From positions 1 to 64,000 of the forward strand of contig CAYUTA010000004.1 in the NCBI GenBank assembly GCA_964447605.1: a stretch of 64,000 nt of DNA, in the 5' to 3' direction. Numbering within the stretch: position 1 is the first letter of the stretch; each line of letters begins with the position of its first letter. Source of the DNA: CAYUTA01 sp964447605 (GTDB lineage: Bacteria > Bacillota > Clostridia > Christensenellales > CAG-138). The notes below the pieces were generated by a model. It had not been told where the DNA came from. It did no database searches and saw only the letters and a list, made by a program, of their open reading frames with translations. Shown in pieces: positions 1 to 7,916 of this stretch. Both the position numbers and the translations under genes were made by a program.

Positions 1-64
1 CGGGCATGCGCCTGCGGGCGGGGGCATAATATCGATTTTACCAACCGTAAGCGCGTCGCCGCGG
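1..64. repeat. Direct repeat, copy 1 (cut by window edge)
   Basis: This 64-base stretch recurs at 209-272 in the same orientation with only three substitutions. The period is 208 bp. The left end of the unit may continue outside the window. No convincing gene lies in it. Confidence 0.7.
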
Positions 65-208
65 ACTGCGCTTGTTCGCGGCGATTTCTTAATAGAAATC
101 CCCTCTCGCCCGCTCCGTCGCGGCTCCTTTCCGCAAAAAGTCACGCTTGCTGCGGCTGCGCCCTTGTAAACGCGGTCGCGACGCCTTCGCCGCGCTACCA
201 ACATTTTG

Positions 209-272
209 CGGGCATGCGCCTGCGGGCGGGGGCATAGTATCGATTTTACCAACCGCAAGCGCGCCGCCGCGG
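209..272. repeat. Direct repeat, copy 2
   Basis: Second copy of the 64-base element at 1-64; three mismatches. It lies about 210 bp upstream of the trxB promoter. The sequence between and after the copies (65-208, 273-459) carries only GC-rich open frames without ribosome sites, which I read as non-coding. Confidence 0.7.
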
Positions 273-459
273 CGCGCAAGGAGACGGATGTCCGTGGATT
301 TTCGGTATGGCGCTACAGGCGCATGCAAGCAAAATGCGCGGCGGCCATATAGCAGGATAAGAGAGGAGCCGGCCCGAACCAAAAACGCGCGGGGGTATTT
401 CTTCCGACGCTTCAAAATTATTCTTCCGGCGGCCTTTTTGACGGTCAAGTTCGTTCGCA

Positions 460-488
460 TTGCAAACCCGCGGGGATTTTAGTATACT
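460..488 (+). promoter_or_regulatory. Sigma-A type promoter of trxB
   Basis: TTGCAA at 460-465, a 17 bp spacer, and TATACT at 483-488, followed by a short AT-rich leader. The ribosome site AGGAGACGAGG at 521-531 precedes the trxB ATG at 534. Confidence 0.6.
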
Positions 489-533
489 ATAATAGTGAAA
501 TTGTTCCAAGTTATATGCTGAGGAGACGAGGAT

Positions 534-1475
534 ATGCCGGATATTGCCATCATTGGCGGCGGCCCGGCCGGGCTGACCGCGGGACTGTATGCCGCGCGGG
601 GCGGCGCGGACGCGGTTTTGTTTGAAGAATTGTTTGCGGGCGGTCAGGCTGCCAAAACCGAACGCATTGAGAACTACCCGGGATTCCCAGAAGGACTGGA
701 CGGCTATGCCGTCGGTTCGTTGATTGAAACGCAGGCGGCGCGCTTTGGGCTGAACGTTGCTTATGAGCATGTGCAGGCGCTTGAACTCGACAAAGCGGAG
801 AAAAAAATCATCCTCGCCGACCGGACGGTTGCGGCAAGGGCGGTGATCCTGTGCATGGGCGCGAGCCCGCGCAGGCTGGGGGTGCCGGACGAGGAGCGCC
901 TTGCCGGCGCGGGAATATCCTATTGCGCGACCTGTGACGGCGCTTTTTTCCGCGGTGCGGACGTGGCGGTCGTCGGCGGCGGCGATACGGCGATTTCGGA
1001 CGCACTGTACCTTGCACGCATCTGTGCGAGCGTAACCGTCGTGCACAGGCGCGACGAGCTGCGCGCGGCGGATATGCTGCAAAAGCGCGCGTTTGCGGAG
1101 GAAAAGATTCATTTTGCGTTTGACAGCGTTGTAACCGCGCTCAACGGCGCGGAAAAGCTGACCGGACTGACGCTGAAAAACGTGAAGACGGGCGAGCTAT
1201 CGCAGCTGGACGTGGCGGGCGCGTTTGTGGCGGTGGGCGTGCTGCCGCGCACGGAGCTTGTGCGCGGGGCGCTGGGGCTCGCAGAGGCGGAGGCCATTCC
1301 GACCGACCTGAACATGGCCGCGTGCCTGCCGGGCGTGTTTGCCGCGGGCGATATCCGGCGCACGCCGCTGAGACAGGTAATCACTGCCTGCAGCGACGGC
1401 GCAATCGCAGCCACGGCCGCGCTGGACTATCTGCAGCAGGCCGCTTCGGTCGGCGCCGCGCGGGGTGAGGCATAG
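534..1475 (+). CDS. trxB: Thioredoxin reductase
   Basis: FAD- and NADPH-dependent thioredoxin reductase, which passes electrons from NADPH to thioredoxin in the cytoplasm. The 313-residue length is normal for the low-molecular-weight bacterial type. Visible parts: the FAD dinucleotide motif GGGPAG (residues 8-13), the redox-active CATC (131-134), the NADPH motif GGGDTA (148-153), and the C-terminal FAD motif AAGDIR. The ATG is 3 nt beyond a good ribosome site and the gene has its own promoter. It stands about 150 bp ahead of glmM. No thioredoxin gene is visible beside it. Identification is firm; the family resemblance to ferredoxin-dependent flavin reductases is the only alternative, and the intact NADPH motif argues against it. 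Confidence 0.95.
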   Translation: MPDIAIIGGGPAGLTAGLYAARGGADAVLFEELFAGGQAAKTERIENYPGFPEGLDGYAVGSLIETQAARFGLNVAYEHVQALELDKAEKKIILADRTVAARAVILCMGASPRRLGVPDEERLAGAGISYCATCDGAFFRGADVAVVGGGDTAISDALYLARICASVTVVHRRDELRAADMLQKRAFAEEKIHFAFDSVVTALNGAEKLTGLTLKNVKTGELSQLDVAGAFVAVGVLPRTELVRGALGLAEAEAIPTDLNMAACLPGVFAAGDIRRTPLRQVITACSDGAIAATAALDYLQQAASVGAARGEA

Positions 1476-1629
1476 GGGGAAACGCGCGCGTGGGGAAGCG
1501 GGCTGCTCCGCTCCCCGGTTCATGGCGCCTTTTGGACCGGTGCGGTATGGCGCGCCGGCCATATGATTTAATTTTTCTGAAATACCGGCTTGAGAGCGAA
1601 AAAGCAAAGACTTGGAGGATCATACTTTT

Positions 1630-2988
1630 ATGACAAGACTGTTTGGGACCGATGGCGTGCGCGGCGTTGCAAACCGCGATTTAAACTGTGAGTTGGCATA
1701 CAAAATCGGCGCGGTCGGCGCGTATGTGCTGACCAACGAGGTGCATTCGCCGCGCATTCTCATCGGCATGGATACGCGTAAATCCGGCCCCATGCTGGGC
1801 GCGGCTCTTTCCGCAGGCGTCTGTTCGGTGGGCGGCGACGTACTCGACGTTGGCATCCTGCCCACGCCGGCGATGGCGTATCTGGTGCGGCTGTACGAGG
1901 CCGACGCCGCGGTGATGATCTCGGCCAGCCACAACCCGATGGAATATAACGGCATCAAATGGTTTGATGGAAACGGCTTTAAGCTCAGCGATGAGATCGA
2001 GGACCGCATCGAGGAGATCATCCGCTCCGGCGAGGAGATTCCGCATCCCGAGGGACGCGAGGTGGGGCGAATCATCCATGCGGTGCGCGCGCGGCAGGAC
2101 TATTGCGATTATCTGGTGGAGCAGTCCTCCGGGCGGTTTGAGGGGCAGCGTATCGTGCTTGACTGCGCCAACGGAGCGGCAAGCGCAATCGCCAAGGAGG
2201 TGTTCGAGCGGCTGGGCGCGGAGGTTATCGCCAAATCCAGCGCGCCGGACGGCAGCAACATCAACAGCCACTGTGGCTCAACGCACCCCGAACGCCTGCA
2301 GGAAATGGTCGTCAACTACGGTGCGGATCTGGGCTTTGCGTTTGACGGCGACGCGGACCGGCTGATCTCGTGCGACGAGTATGGCAACATCGTTGACGGC
2401 GACCAGGCGATGGGCATCCTTGCGCTCTGGATGAAGGAGCACGGCAAGCTGAAGAAGGACACGTTGGTCATCACGGTCATGAGCAACCTCGGCCTAAAAA
2501 AAACCATGCAGGAAAACGGCATCCACGTGGCTGAGACCAGGGTGGGCGACCGTTATGTGCTCGAGGAGATGCTGGCCAACAAGTATTCCATTGGCGGCGA
2601 GCAATCCGGCCACATCATCCTGCTGGATAAAAATTCGACCGGCGACGGCATGATGAGCGCCATCGCGCTGCTCAACGTCGTGGCCGAATCGCGCAAGCGG
2701 CTGAGCAAGCTTGCCGCGCAGATTCCGCAGTATCCGCAGGTGCTTGTCAACGTAACGGTCGAAAACGGCGCAAAGCAGCAGGCCATGGACGACGAGGACC
2801 TCAAAAAGCGCAAGGAAGAGATTGAAAAGCACCTGGGCGACAACGGCCGCGTGCTGCTGCGCGCCTCCGGCACGGAACCGCTGATGCGCATCATGCTCGA
2901 GGGGCGCGATGAGAAGAACATTCTCGATCAGGCGCTGTCGCTTGCACACATCATTGTCAGAAAGCATAACGGAAAAATCAAAAATTAA
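1630..2988 (+). CDS. glmM: Phosphoglucosamine mutase
   Basis: Converts glucosamine-6-phosphate to glucosamine-1-phosphate on the way to UDP-GlcNAc and peptidoglycan. The 452-residue protein has the MTRLFGTDGVRG start typical of GlmM, the phosphoserine loop SASHNP with Ser100, a metal-binding DGDADR loop near residue 240, and a substrate loop GGEQSGH near 325. The ATG at 1630 is chosen because an upstream in-frame TTG at 1612 is itself part of the ribosome site TTGGAGG. The C-terminal phosphate-binding RASGTEP motif is present, so the gene appears complete. Confidence 0.96.
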   Translation: MTRLFGTDGVRGVANRDLNCELAYKIGAVGAYVLTNEVHSPRILIGMDTRKSGPMLGAALSAGVCSVGGDVLDVGILPTPAMAYLVRLYEADAAVMISASHNPMEYNGIKWFDGNGFKLSDEIEDRIEEIIRSGEEIPHPEGREVGRIIHAVRARQDYCDYLVEQSSGRFEGQRIVLDCANGAASAIAKEVFERLGAEVIAKSSAPDGSNINSHCGSTHPERLQEMVVNYGADLGFAFDGDADRLISCDEYGNIVDGDQAMGILALWMKEHGKLKKDTLVITVMSNLGLKKTMQENGIHVAETRVGDRYVLEEMLANKYSIGGEQSGHIILLDKNSTGDGMMSAIALLNVVAESRKRLSKLAAQIPQYPQVLVNVTVENGAKQQAMDDEDLKKRKEEIEKHLGDNGRVLLRASGTEPLMRIMLEGRDEKNILDQALSLAHIIVRKHNGKIKN

Positions 2989-3040
2989 TCCGCCATACGC
3001 GCTGCGCCGGCGCGCATTACACAAAAGAGAGGAATCCGGT

Positions 3041-3686
3041 ATGATGCTGTCCAAGGCGAAACAAAAGGAAGCGCTGCGGCTGCTTGCAGAGGCCTATCCC
3101 GACGCAAGGCCTGCTTTGCGGTTCAGCTCGCCGTTTGAACTGCTGGTTGCAACGATGCTTTCCGCGCAATGTACGGACAAACAGGTGAATCAATGCACGG
3201 GCGTGCTGTTTCCCATAGCCAATACGCCCGCGGCGTTTGCGGCCATGACCGGGGAGGAACTGTTTCCCTATATCAAGAGCTGCGGGTTTTTCCGCATGAA
3301 GGGGAAGCATATTATCGAAACGGCGCAAATTCTCGTTACGCAATACGGCGGCGAGGTTCCGCGCGATCGTGACGAGCTGACCAAGCTGCCGGGCGTGGGC
3401 AGAAAGACGGCCAACGTGGTCGTCAGCAACGCCTTTGATATCCCCGCCATCGCGGTTGATACGCATGTGTTTCGCGTGGCAAACCGCATCGGGCTGGCCG
3501 AGGCGGCAACCGTGGAGAAGACCGAGCGGCAGCTGATGGACAACATCCCGGAGGCCGACTGGGGCAAGGCGCATCACTGGCTGATCTACCACGGGCGGCA
3601 GGTTTGCGCAGCGCGGCGGCCCAGGTGCGAACGCTGTCCGCTTGCCGGCGTCCGGCCCAAAATTTCTTTGAAAACGGGAGGGAATG
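3041..3686 (+). CDS. nth: Endonuclease III, 3' end lost in assembly gap
   Basis: DNA glycosylase/AP lyase of base-excision repair that removes oxidised pyrimidines. About 215 residues are readable before the N run at 3687, close to the full family length (about 210-220), so only the last few codons and the stop are missing. The helix-hairpin-helix LPGVGRKTA (116-124) carries the catalytic Lys122, and Asp140 lies in VDTHVFR. The C-terminal [4Fe-4S] motif has Cys189, Cys196 and Cys199, but the expected fourth cysteine at 205 is Arg (GVRPK). That is unusual and lies 80 bases from the gap. Start ATG 3041 follows AAGAGAGGA. Confidence 0.9.
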
Positions 3687-3696
3687 NNNNNNNNNN
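3687..3696. other. Assembly gap (10 N)
   Basis: Ten unknown bases join two contigs; the length is probably a placeholder. The left side ends in GGGAATG-like sequence and the right side begins inside a perfect 32 bp palindrome, a structure that often stops assembly. Confidence 0.99.
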
Positions 3697-3728
3697 CCAT
3701 TCCTTTCGTTTGCAAACGAAAGGAATGG
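3697..3728. repeat. Perfect 32 bp palindrome at gap edge
   Basis: Starting CCATTCCTTTCG and ending CGAAAGGAATGG, this is a perfect inverted repeat with no spacer, directly abutting the N run. It could be a real terminator-like hairpin of nth or an artefact of contig-end folding. Confidence 0.7.
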
Positions 3729-3771
3729 CAGACGCCGCCCCAAAGTAGACGCGAAGGCTTCGCAATCGAGG

Positions 3772-3798
3772 CCGTCAAAACACCGCGTTTTTTGACGG
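3772..3798 (+). terminator. Possible hairpin terminator after nth
   Basis: CCGTCAAAA at 3772-3780 pairs with TTTTGACGG at 3790-3798 around a 9-base loop, in the roughly 295 bp intergenic space between nth and obg. There is no strong T run after it, so termination is a guess. Confidence 0.35.
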
Positions 3799-4023
3799 AA
3801 GCGTGCAATGAGCGCGGCTGTTGCCTACAGCCGGCCGTGTCAAGCGGCGGTACCGTTTGCCGGCTTTGCCGCCTGCAACGTGTCAAAAGCGGCATGGCTT
3901 CGCTGCGGAATGGGCGGGCAAGCCGGTGCGGCGCTTTTCCGACAGCCAAAGGCGTATGGGCCGTGCGCATGCCTCCTGCCGCGCTTCTTCTCTATTCATG
4001 AAAAAAGAGAGAAAGGATTCCTT

Positions 4024-5289
4024 ATGCAATTTGTTGATAAAGCGCGCATTGTCATCAAGGCCGGCAACGGCGGCGACGGCTTAGCGGCGTTCCACCGCGA
4101 AAAATACGTGGCCAGGGGCGGGCCTTCCGGCGGCGACGGCGGGCGCGGAGGCGACCTGGTCTTTGCCGCGGACGCGCGCATGAGCACGCTGCTCGATTTC
4201 AAGTACCGCCGACATTTTCGCGCGCAAAACGGCGAGAACGGCAAGGCGGAGCTCATGACCGGCCGCGACGGGGAGGCCATGCTCGTCCACGTGCCGGTAG
4301 GCACCGTCGTGCGCGATCTCGAGACGGGGGCGGTCATTGCGGATATGAACGAGCCGGATAAGCGGCGCGTGGCGCTGCGCGGCGGAAACGGGGGCAAGGG
4401 CAACGCGCGCTTTGCCACGCCCACAAGGCAGGCCCCGCGGTTTGCGCAGCCGGGGCAGAGGACGGCCGAGCGCGAGGTGGAGCTGGAATTGAAAACGATT
4501 GCCGACGTGGGGCTGATCGGTCTGCCGTCGGTTGGAAAATCAACCATTCTCTCCGTGCTGACCGCGGCGAAGCCCAGGATTGCCGCGTACCACTTCACCA
4601 CGCTTTCGCCCAATCTTGGCGTGGCGGAGCGGCACGGGCGTTCGTTTGTGCTTGCGGATATTCCCGGGCTGATCGAGGGCGCGGCGGAGGGCGCGGGGCT
4701 CGGGCACGATTTTTTGCGGCACATTGAGCGCACGCGCATGCTTGTGCATGTGCTGGACATCTCCGGCAGCGAGGGACGCGACCCGCTGGACGATTTTGAG
4801 AAAATCAACGCCGAGCTTGCCCGGTTTTCCGCGCGGCTTGCGGAGATTCCGCAGCTTGTGGCGGCCAACAAGACCGATCTGCCGGACGCGCGGGAAAATC
4901 TGGAACGGTTCCAAAGCGCGTATCCGAACGCGGCGGTGTTTCCCGTTTCGGCGGCGACGGCGCAGGGCTTCGACAGGCTGCTCGACCGCGTGATACAGGT
5001 GCTCGATACGCTTCCGCCCGTGCTGCAGTTCGACGAGGAGGAGCTCGCGCCCGGACCGGCATACGCGCCCGGCTTCGCGGTCTCGCGTGACGACGACGGC
5101 GCGTTCGCCGTATCGGGCGGAGATGTGGAGAAGCTGCTTGATTCCACAGACCCCAACGACGAAACAAGCATGCGCCGTTTCCAACAGCTGCTGATCAAAT
5201 CAGGCGTCATCTCCGCGCTGCGCGAGATGGGCGCGGCGGATGGCGACACGATCCGGCTTGGCGAGTGGGAGTTTGATTTTGTGGATTAA
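4024..5289 (+). CDS. obg: Obg/CgtA GTPase
   Basis: Essential ribosome-associated GTPase acting in late 50S assembly and stress control. The 421-residue protein begins MQFVDKARI and shows the glycine-rich Obg fold (to about 155), then a G domain with P-loop GLPSVGKS (166-173), switch II DIPGLIEG near 213 and NKTD. The C-terminal OCT domain typical of Firmicutes follows from about 350. The ATG at 4024 follows AGAGAAAGGA; the frame stays open upstream to 3808 but lacks a ribosome site and homology. It is followed by 136 bp before the superoxide reductase gene. Confidence 0.96.
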   Translation: MQFVDKARIVIKAGNGGDGLAAFHREKYVARGGPSGGDGGRGGDLVFAADARMSTLLDFKYRRHFRAQNGENGKAELMTGRDGEAMLVHVPVGTVVRDLETGAVIADMNEPDKRRVALRGGNGGKGNARFATPTRQAPRFAQPGQRTAEREVELELKTIADVGLIGLPSVGKSTILSVLTAAKPRIAAYHFTTLSPNLGVAERHGRSFVLADIPGLIEGAAEGAGLGHDFLRHIERTRMLVHVLDISGSEGRDPLDDFEKINAELARFSARLAEIPQLVAANKTDLPDARENLERFQSAYPNAAVFPVSAATAQGFDRLLDRVIQVLDTLPPVLQFDEEELAPGPAYAPGFAVSRDDDGAFAVSGGDVEKLLDSTDPNDETSMRRFQQLLIKSGVISALREMGAADGDTIRLGEWEFDFVD

Positions 5290-5425
5290 CGGACGTTTGG
5301 CGGGACCGCCGCCTGATGGATGGCTGCTTTTTACACAGGCGGCGTCCGCGCAGGCGCTTTTATTTGATCCCTGATGAAGCGCGGACGGTTTCCGCAAAAA
5401 TAAATGATACGAGGAGGAAGAAACC

Positions 5426-5806
5426 ATGCTGGAACCCCAATTTTTTCTTTGCAAACACTGCGGCAACCTGGCCGGCATGCTCCATGACGCGGGCGTTCCG
5501 ATGATCTGCTGCGGCGAGAAGATGGAACGGCTGATCCCCAACGCCGTGGAGGCGGCCCATGAAAAACACCTGCCGTGCGTGGAAATTGACGGCGCCAGGA
5601 TTACGGTGCGGGTCGGCTCCGTGGATCACCCAATGGCCGAAGAGCACTCCATTCAATGGATATACCTTGCGAGCGTGTATGGCGGACAGCGCAAGCTGCT
5701 TAAGCCCGGGGAAGCCCCGGTGGCCACGTTCGCGCTCAGCCAAGACCTTCCTGTGGAGGCATACGCCTACTGCAACCTGCACGGGCTGTGGAAAACCGCC
5801 ATATGA
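5426..5806 (+). CDS. dfx: Desulfoferrodoxin (2Fe superoxide reductase)
   Basis: Reduces superoxide to hydrogen peroxide without producing oxygen, a hallmark of anaerobes. The 126 residues hold both domains. The N-terminal desulforedoxin-type Fe(Cys)4 site is formed by Cys9, Cys12, Cys28 and Cys29. The catalytic centre II has the Glu46-Lys47-His48 loop, His68, His74, Cys116 and His119. All expected ligands are present, so it should be the active two-iron form. The stop overlaps the next start as ATGA, so it is translationally coupled to the YhbY gene, an odd pairing in function. The ATG follows ACGAGGAGGAAG. Confidence 0.95.
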   Translation: MLEPQFFLCKHCGNLAGMLHDAGVPMICCGEKMERLIPNAVEAAHEKHLPCVEIDGARITVRVGSVDHPMAEEHSIQWIYLASVYGGQRKLLKPGEAPVATFALSQDLPVEAYAYCNLHGLWKTAI

Positions 5807-6123
5807 CGGGGAGCCGGCGCGCGGCGCTGCGTAAAGCCGCCAACACGCTGACGCCGGTGTTTCAGATCGGCAAAGCGGATATTACGGACAATGTGATTGA
5901 AGCGGTGGACGCGGCGCTTGAAAAGCGGGAGCTCATCAAGCTTTCCGTACTGGAGACGGCGAGCGTTACCGCGCGGGAGGCCGCCGCGGTTCTGGCCGGG
6001 GCGACGGGCGCGGAGATCATCCAGTGCATCGGGCGCAAGCTGGTGCTCTACCGCCGGAGCACGAACCGGCCGGACGAGCGGCCGAAACACGCGGGCGAAA
6101 TTGTACAAAAAACGCATGCCTGA
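5803..6123 (+). CDS. yhbY: YhbY-family (CRM domain) RNA-binding protein
   Basis: Small CRM-domain protein of a family that binds pre-50S ribosomal particles. The 106-residue version starts MTGSRRAALRKAA and carries the domain signature from LTPVFQIGK through ELIKLSVL to GRKLVLYRR. The ATG at 5803 overlaps the superoxide reductase stop (ATGA). An in-frame GTG at 5788 is possible but would add five residues read from the end of dfx. The last 20 residues are a polar tail. It ends 47 bp from the convergent phosphoesterase gene. Confidence 0.9.
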   Translation: MTGSRRAALRKAANTLTPVFQIGKADITDNVIEAVDAALEKRELIKLSVLETASVTAREAAAVLAGATGAEIIQCIGRKLVLYRRSTNRPDERPKHAGEIVQKTHA

Positions 6124-6170
6124 CGGAACGCATGCGCAGTTGCTAAAGCACGGCTTTTGTAACGCCGCCG

Positions 6171-6854
6171 TTACAGGACCCGCCTCGGCACGAATTGCAG
6201 ATAATCTGCGGCGGCAAAGAGGTACTGCACGCCGTTATGCTCGCCTTCAAACGCAAGTTTGTGCGCCGCGCCGTGCAGGTGCGCGTATACTGCGTATTGC
6301 ACGCCGTATTTGGAAAACAGTTCCGTAAACGCCGTATCGAACCCGGGTTCGCAAAAGGGCGGAAAATGCGTCATAACGACACGCGTTTTTCCCTCCGCCA
6401 TCCGCATAAGTGAAAGCTCAAGCCGCTGCGCCTCACGCCGGCAGATTTTTTCATCCGCCGCCGTATACCCGTTCGCGCCGGGATAAGTCCATCCGCGCGT
6501 GCCGCCGATGGTGTATGGGCCAAAGTCAAACGCGTCGTTTTGCAGCGCGTCCACGCCCTCCGGCAGCGCGGCGCGCACGCGGGTCAGCGAGTTCCACCAA
6601 TAGTCGTGATTGCCGCGCAGCAAGAGCTTTCTGCCCGGCAGCGCGCCAATAAACGCAAGATCGGGCGCTGCCTGCAAAAGCTGCATCGCCCAACTGATAT
6701 CGCCCGGTATCAAAACCAGATCATCGCCTGTTACGGTCTCGTTCCAAGCGGAAAGAAGGCGCGCGGCATGGTTGGTCCAGCGCTGGCCAAACACATCCAT
6801 CGGCTTCTCTGCCGCAAACGAAAGGTGCAAATCGCCAATGGCATAAATATGCAT
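6171..6854 (-). CDS. Calcineurin-like metallophosphoesterase
   Basis: Cytoplasmic phosphoesterase with a two-metal centre. The metal-binding series is complete: GDLH (Asp8, His10), GDIS (51-54), GNHD (81-84), a THFPP histidine and the final HLHG. At 227 residues it matches a conserved Firmicutes family annotated as a predicted phosphohydrolase; its substrate is unknown. The first ATG at 6854 follows a GAAAGGAG site. It is followed downstream by the convergent yhbY gene and shares its strand with the zinc-ribbon, ysxC and lon genes above it. Confidence 0.85.
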   Translation of the reverse strand: MHIYAIGDLHLSFAAEKPMDVFGQRWTNHAARLLSAWNETVTGDDLVLIPGDISWAMQLLQAAPDLAFIGALPGRKLLLRGNHDYWWNSLTRVRAALPEGVDALQNDAFDFGPYTIGGTRGWTYPGANGYTAADEKICRREAQRLELSLMRMAEGKTRVVMTHFPPFCEPGFDTAFTELFSKYGVQYAVYAHLHGAAHKLAFEGEHNGVQYLFAAADYLQFVPRRVL

Positions 6855-6881
6855 GCGCCGCTCCTTTCGTTCATGGGACGA

Positions 6882-7190
6882 TTACGCCTCAGCCTCCATT
6901 TCATCGTCGTCATCGACGGCAGAAATGATCTCTTCAAGCTCGTCGTCAAGCTGCGCGGCGTTTTCCAGCTCCACTTGGCGTTTATGCTCCTTTAGGCACG
7001 CCGCGCACAGCTCGCTGCCGTGGACGGCGGGCGCTTCTCCGCACTCGGCGCAGATCACATCTTCTTCCGGCTCCTCGACCTGCCGATTGCGCGATGCGGC
7101 GCGCTTGATTTCACGCATGCAAACGTCGCAGTGCCGCGCGTCGCCCTTGATGTAGTTCAGTTCGCATATGGGACATTTTTTCAATGCCAT
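6882..7190 (-). CDS. Small two-zinc-ribbon protein
   Basis: A 102-residue protein with two zinc-ribbon knuckle sets: Cys6/Cys9 with Cys21/Cys24, and Cys47/Cys50 with Cys62/Cys65. An acidic tail rich in Asp and Glu ends the protein. No enzyme motif is visible; by architecture it is a nucleic-acid or protein binding factor. The ATG at 7190 is chosen because TTAGGGGG lies just upstream, while the frame extends without support to 7256. It sits 27 bp ahead of the phosphoesterase gene and may be co-transcribed with it. Confidence 0.75.
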   Translation of the reverse strand: MALKKCPICELNYIKGDARHCDVCMREIKRAASRNRQVEEPEEDVICAECGEAPAVHGSELCAACLKEHKRQVELENAAQLDDELEEIISAVDDDDEMEAEA

Positions 7191-7292
7191 GCAGTCTAGC
7201 CCCCTAACAGGTTTACGGGGGATATTATGCGGAAAATTCCAACACATGTCAAGCAAAACTTGCCCGGCGCAAAAAAAAGCCGCAAAATGGCT

Positions 7293-7916
7293 TTACAGGC
7301 TGTCCAAAACCCTGTTTCTTACAGCCTCGCTGTCGGCCACAATCTGTGCAATCCGGGCTAGGAGCTCGTCTTTGCCGTCGCCCGTCTCCGTGGAAAACGC
7401 AATGGCATACGGCGGTGCGCCGAGCGCTTTTGCGGCGGCGTTGGCCGCCTGCCTGCGCTTGGACCGGGCCAGCTTGTCGGCCTTGGTGGCAACCAGCGTG
7501 AACGGCACGCCGTAATACAGCAGCCATTCAAACATCTGCCGGTCTTCGGCGGTAGGGGCATGGCGGATGTCCAGCAGCAAAAACAGGTGGCTCACACGTC
7601 CGGCCGCGAGATAATCGCCGATCAGCCGCCCCCAGCTTTCCCGCTCCGCCTTACCGGTTTTTGCAAAGCCATAGCCGGGCAGATCAACCAGATAGACATC
7701 GCGGTTGAGCAAAAAATAGTTGATCAGCCGCGTTTTGCCCGGCGTTTGCGAGGTGCGCGCGAGCTTGCGGCGGTTGGTCAGCGCATTGATGAGGCTCGAT
7801 TTGCCCACGTTGCTGCGGCCCACAACGGCGATTTCACAGCTGCGGGCCTCGGGGTATGCGCCGCCGAGACCCACGCTGGTATGAAATTCCGCCTGTTTAA
7901 TGGCGTATGGTTGCAT
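7293..7916 (-). CDS. ysxC: Ribosome biogenesis GTPase YsxC/EngB
   Basis: GTPase needed for 50S subunit maturation. In 207 residues it has the P-loop GRSNVGKSS (33-41), the switch region with TPGKTR, DLPGYGFAKTGK, the TKADKL specificity motif and the closing AFSTETG motif. Its start overlaps the end of lon by 20 bp, a gene order (lon-ysxC) common in Firmicutes and consistent with translational coupling. No separate promoter is visible. Confidence 0.95.
   Translation of the reverse strand: MQPYAIKQAEFHTSVGLGGAYPEARSCEIAVVGRSNVGKSSLINALTNRRKLARTSQTPGKTRLINYFLLNRDVYLVDLPGYGFAKTGKAERESWGRLIGDYLAAGRVSHLFLLLDIRHAPTAEDRQMFEWLLYYGVPFTLVATKADKLARSKRRQAANAAAKALGAPPYAIAFSTETGDGKDELLARIAQIVADSEAVRNRVLDSL

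Noticed and set aside
246..1112. Long minus-strand open frame over trxB
   Set aside because: It is antisense to trxB in GC-rich DNA, has no ribosome site and no recognisable domain.
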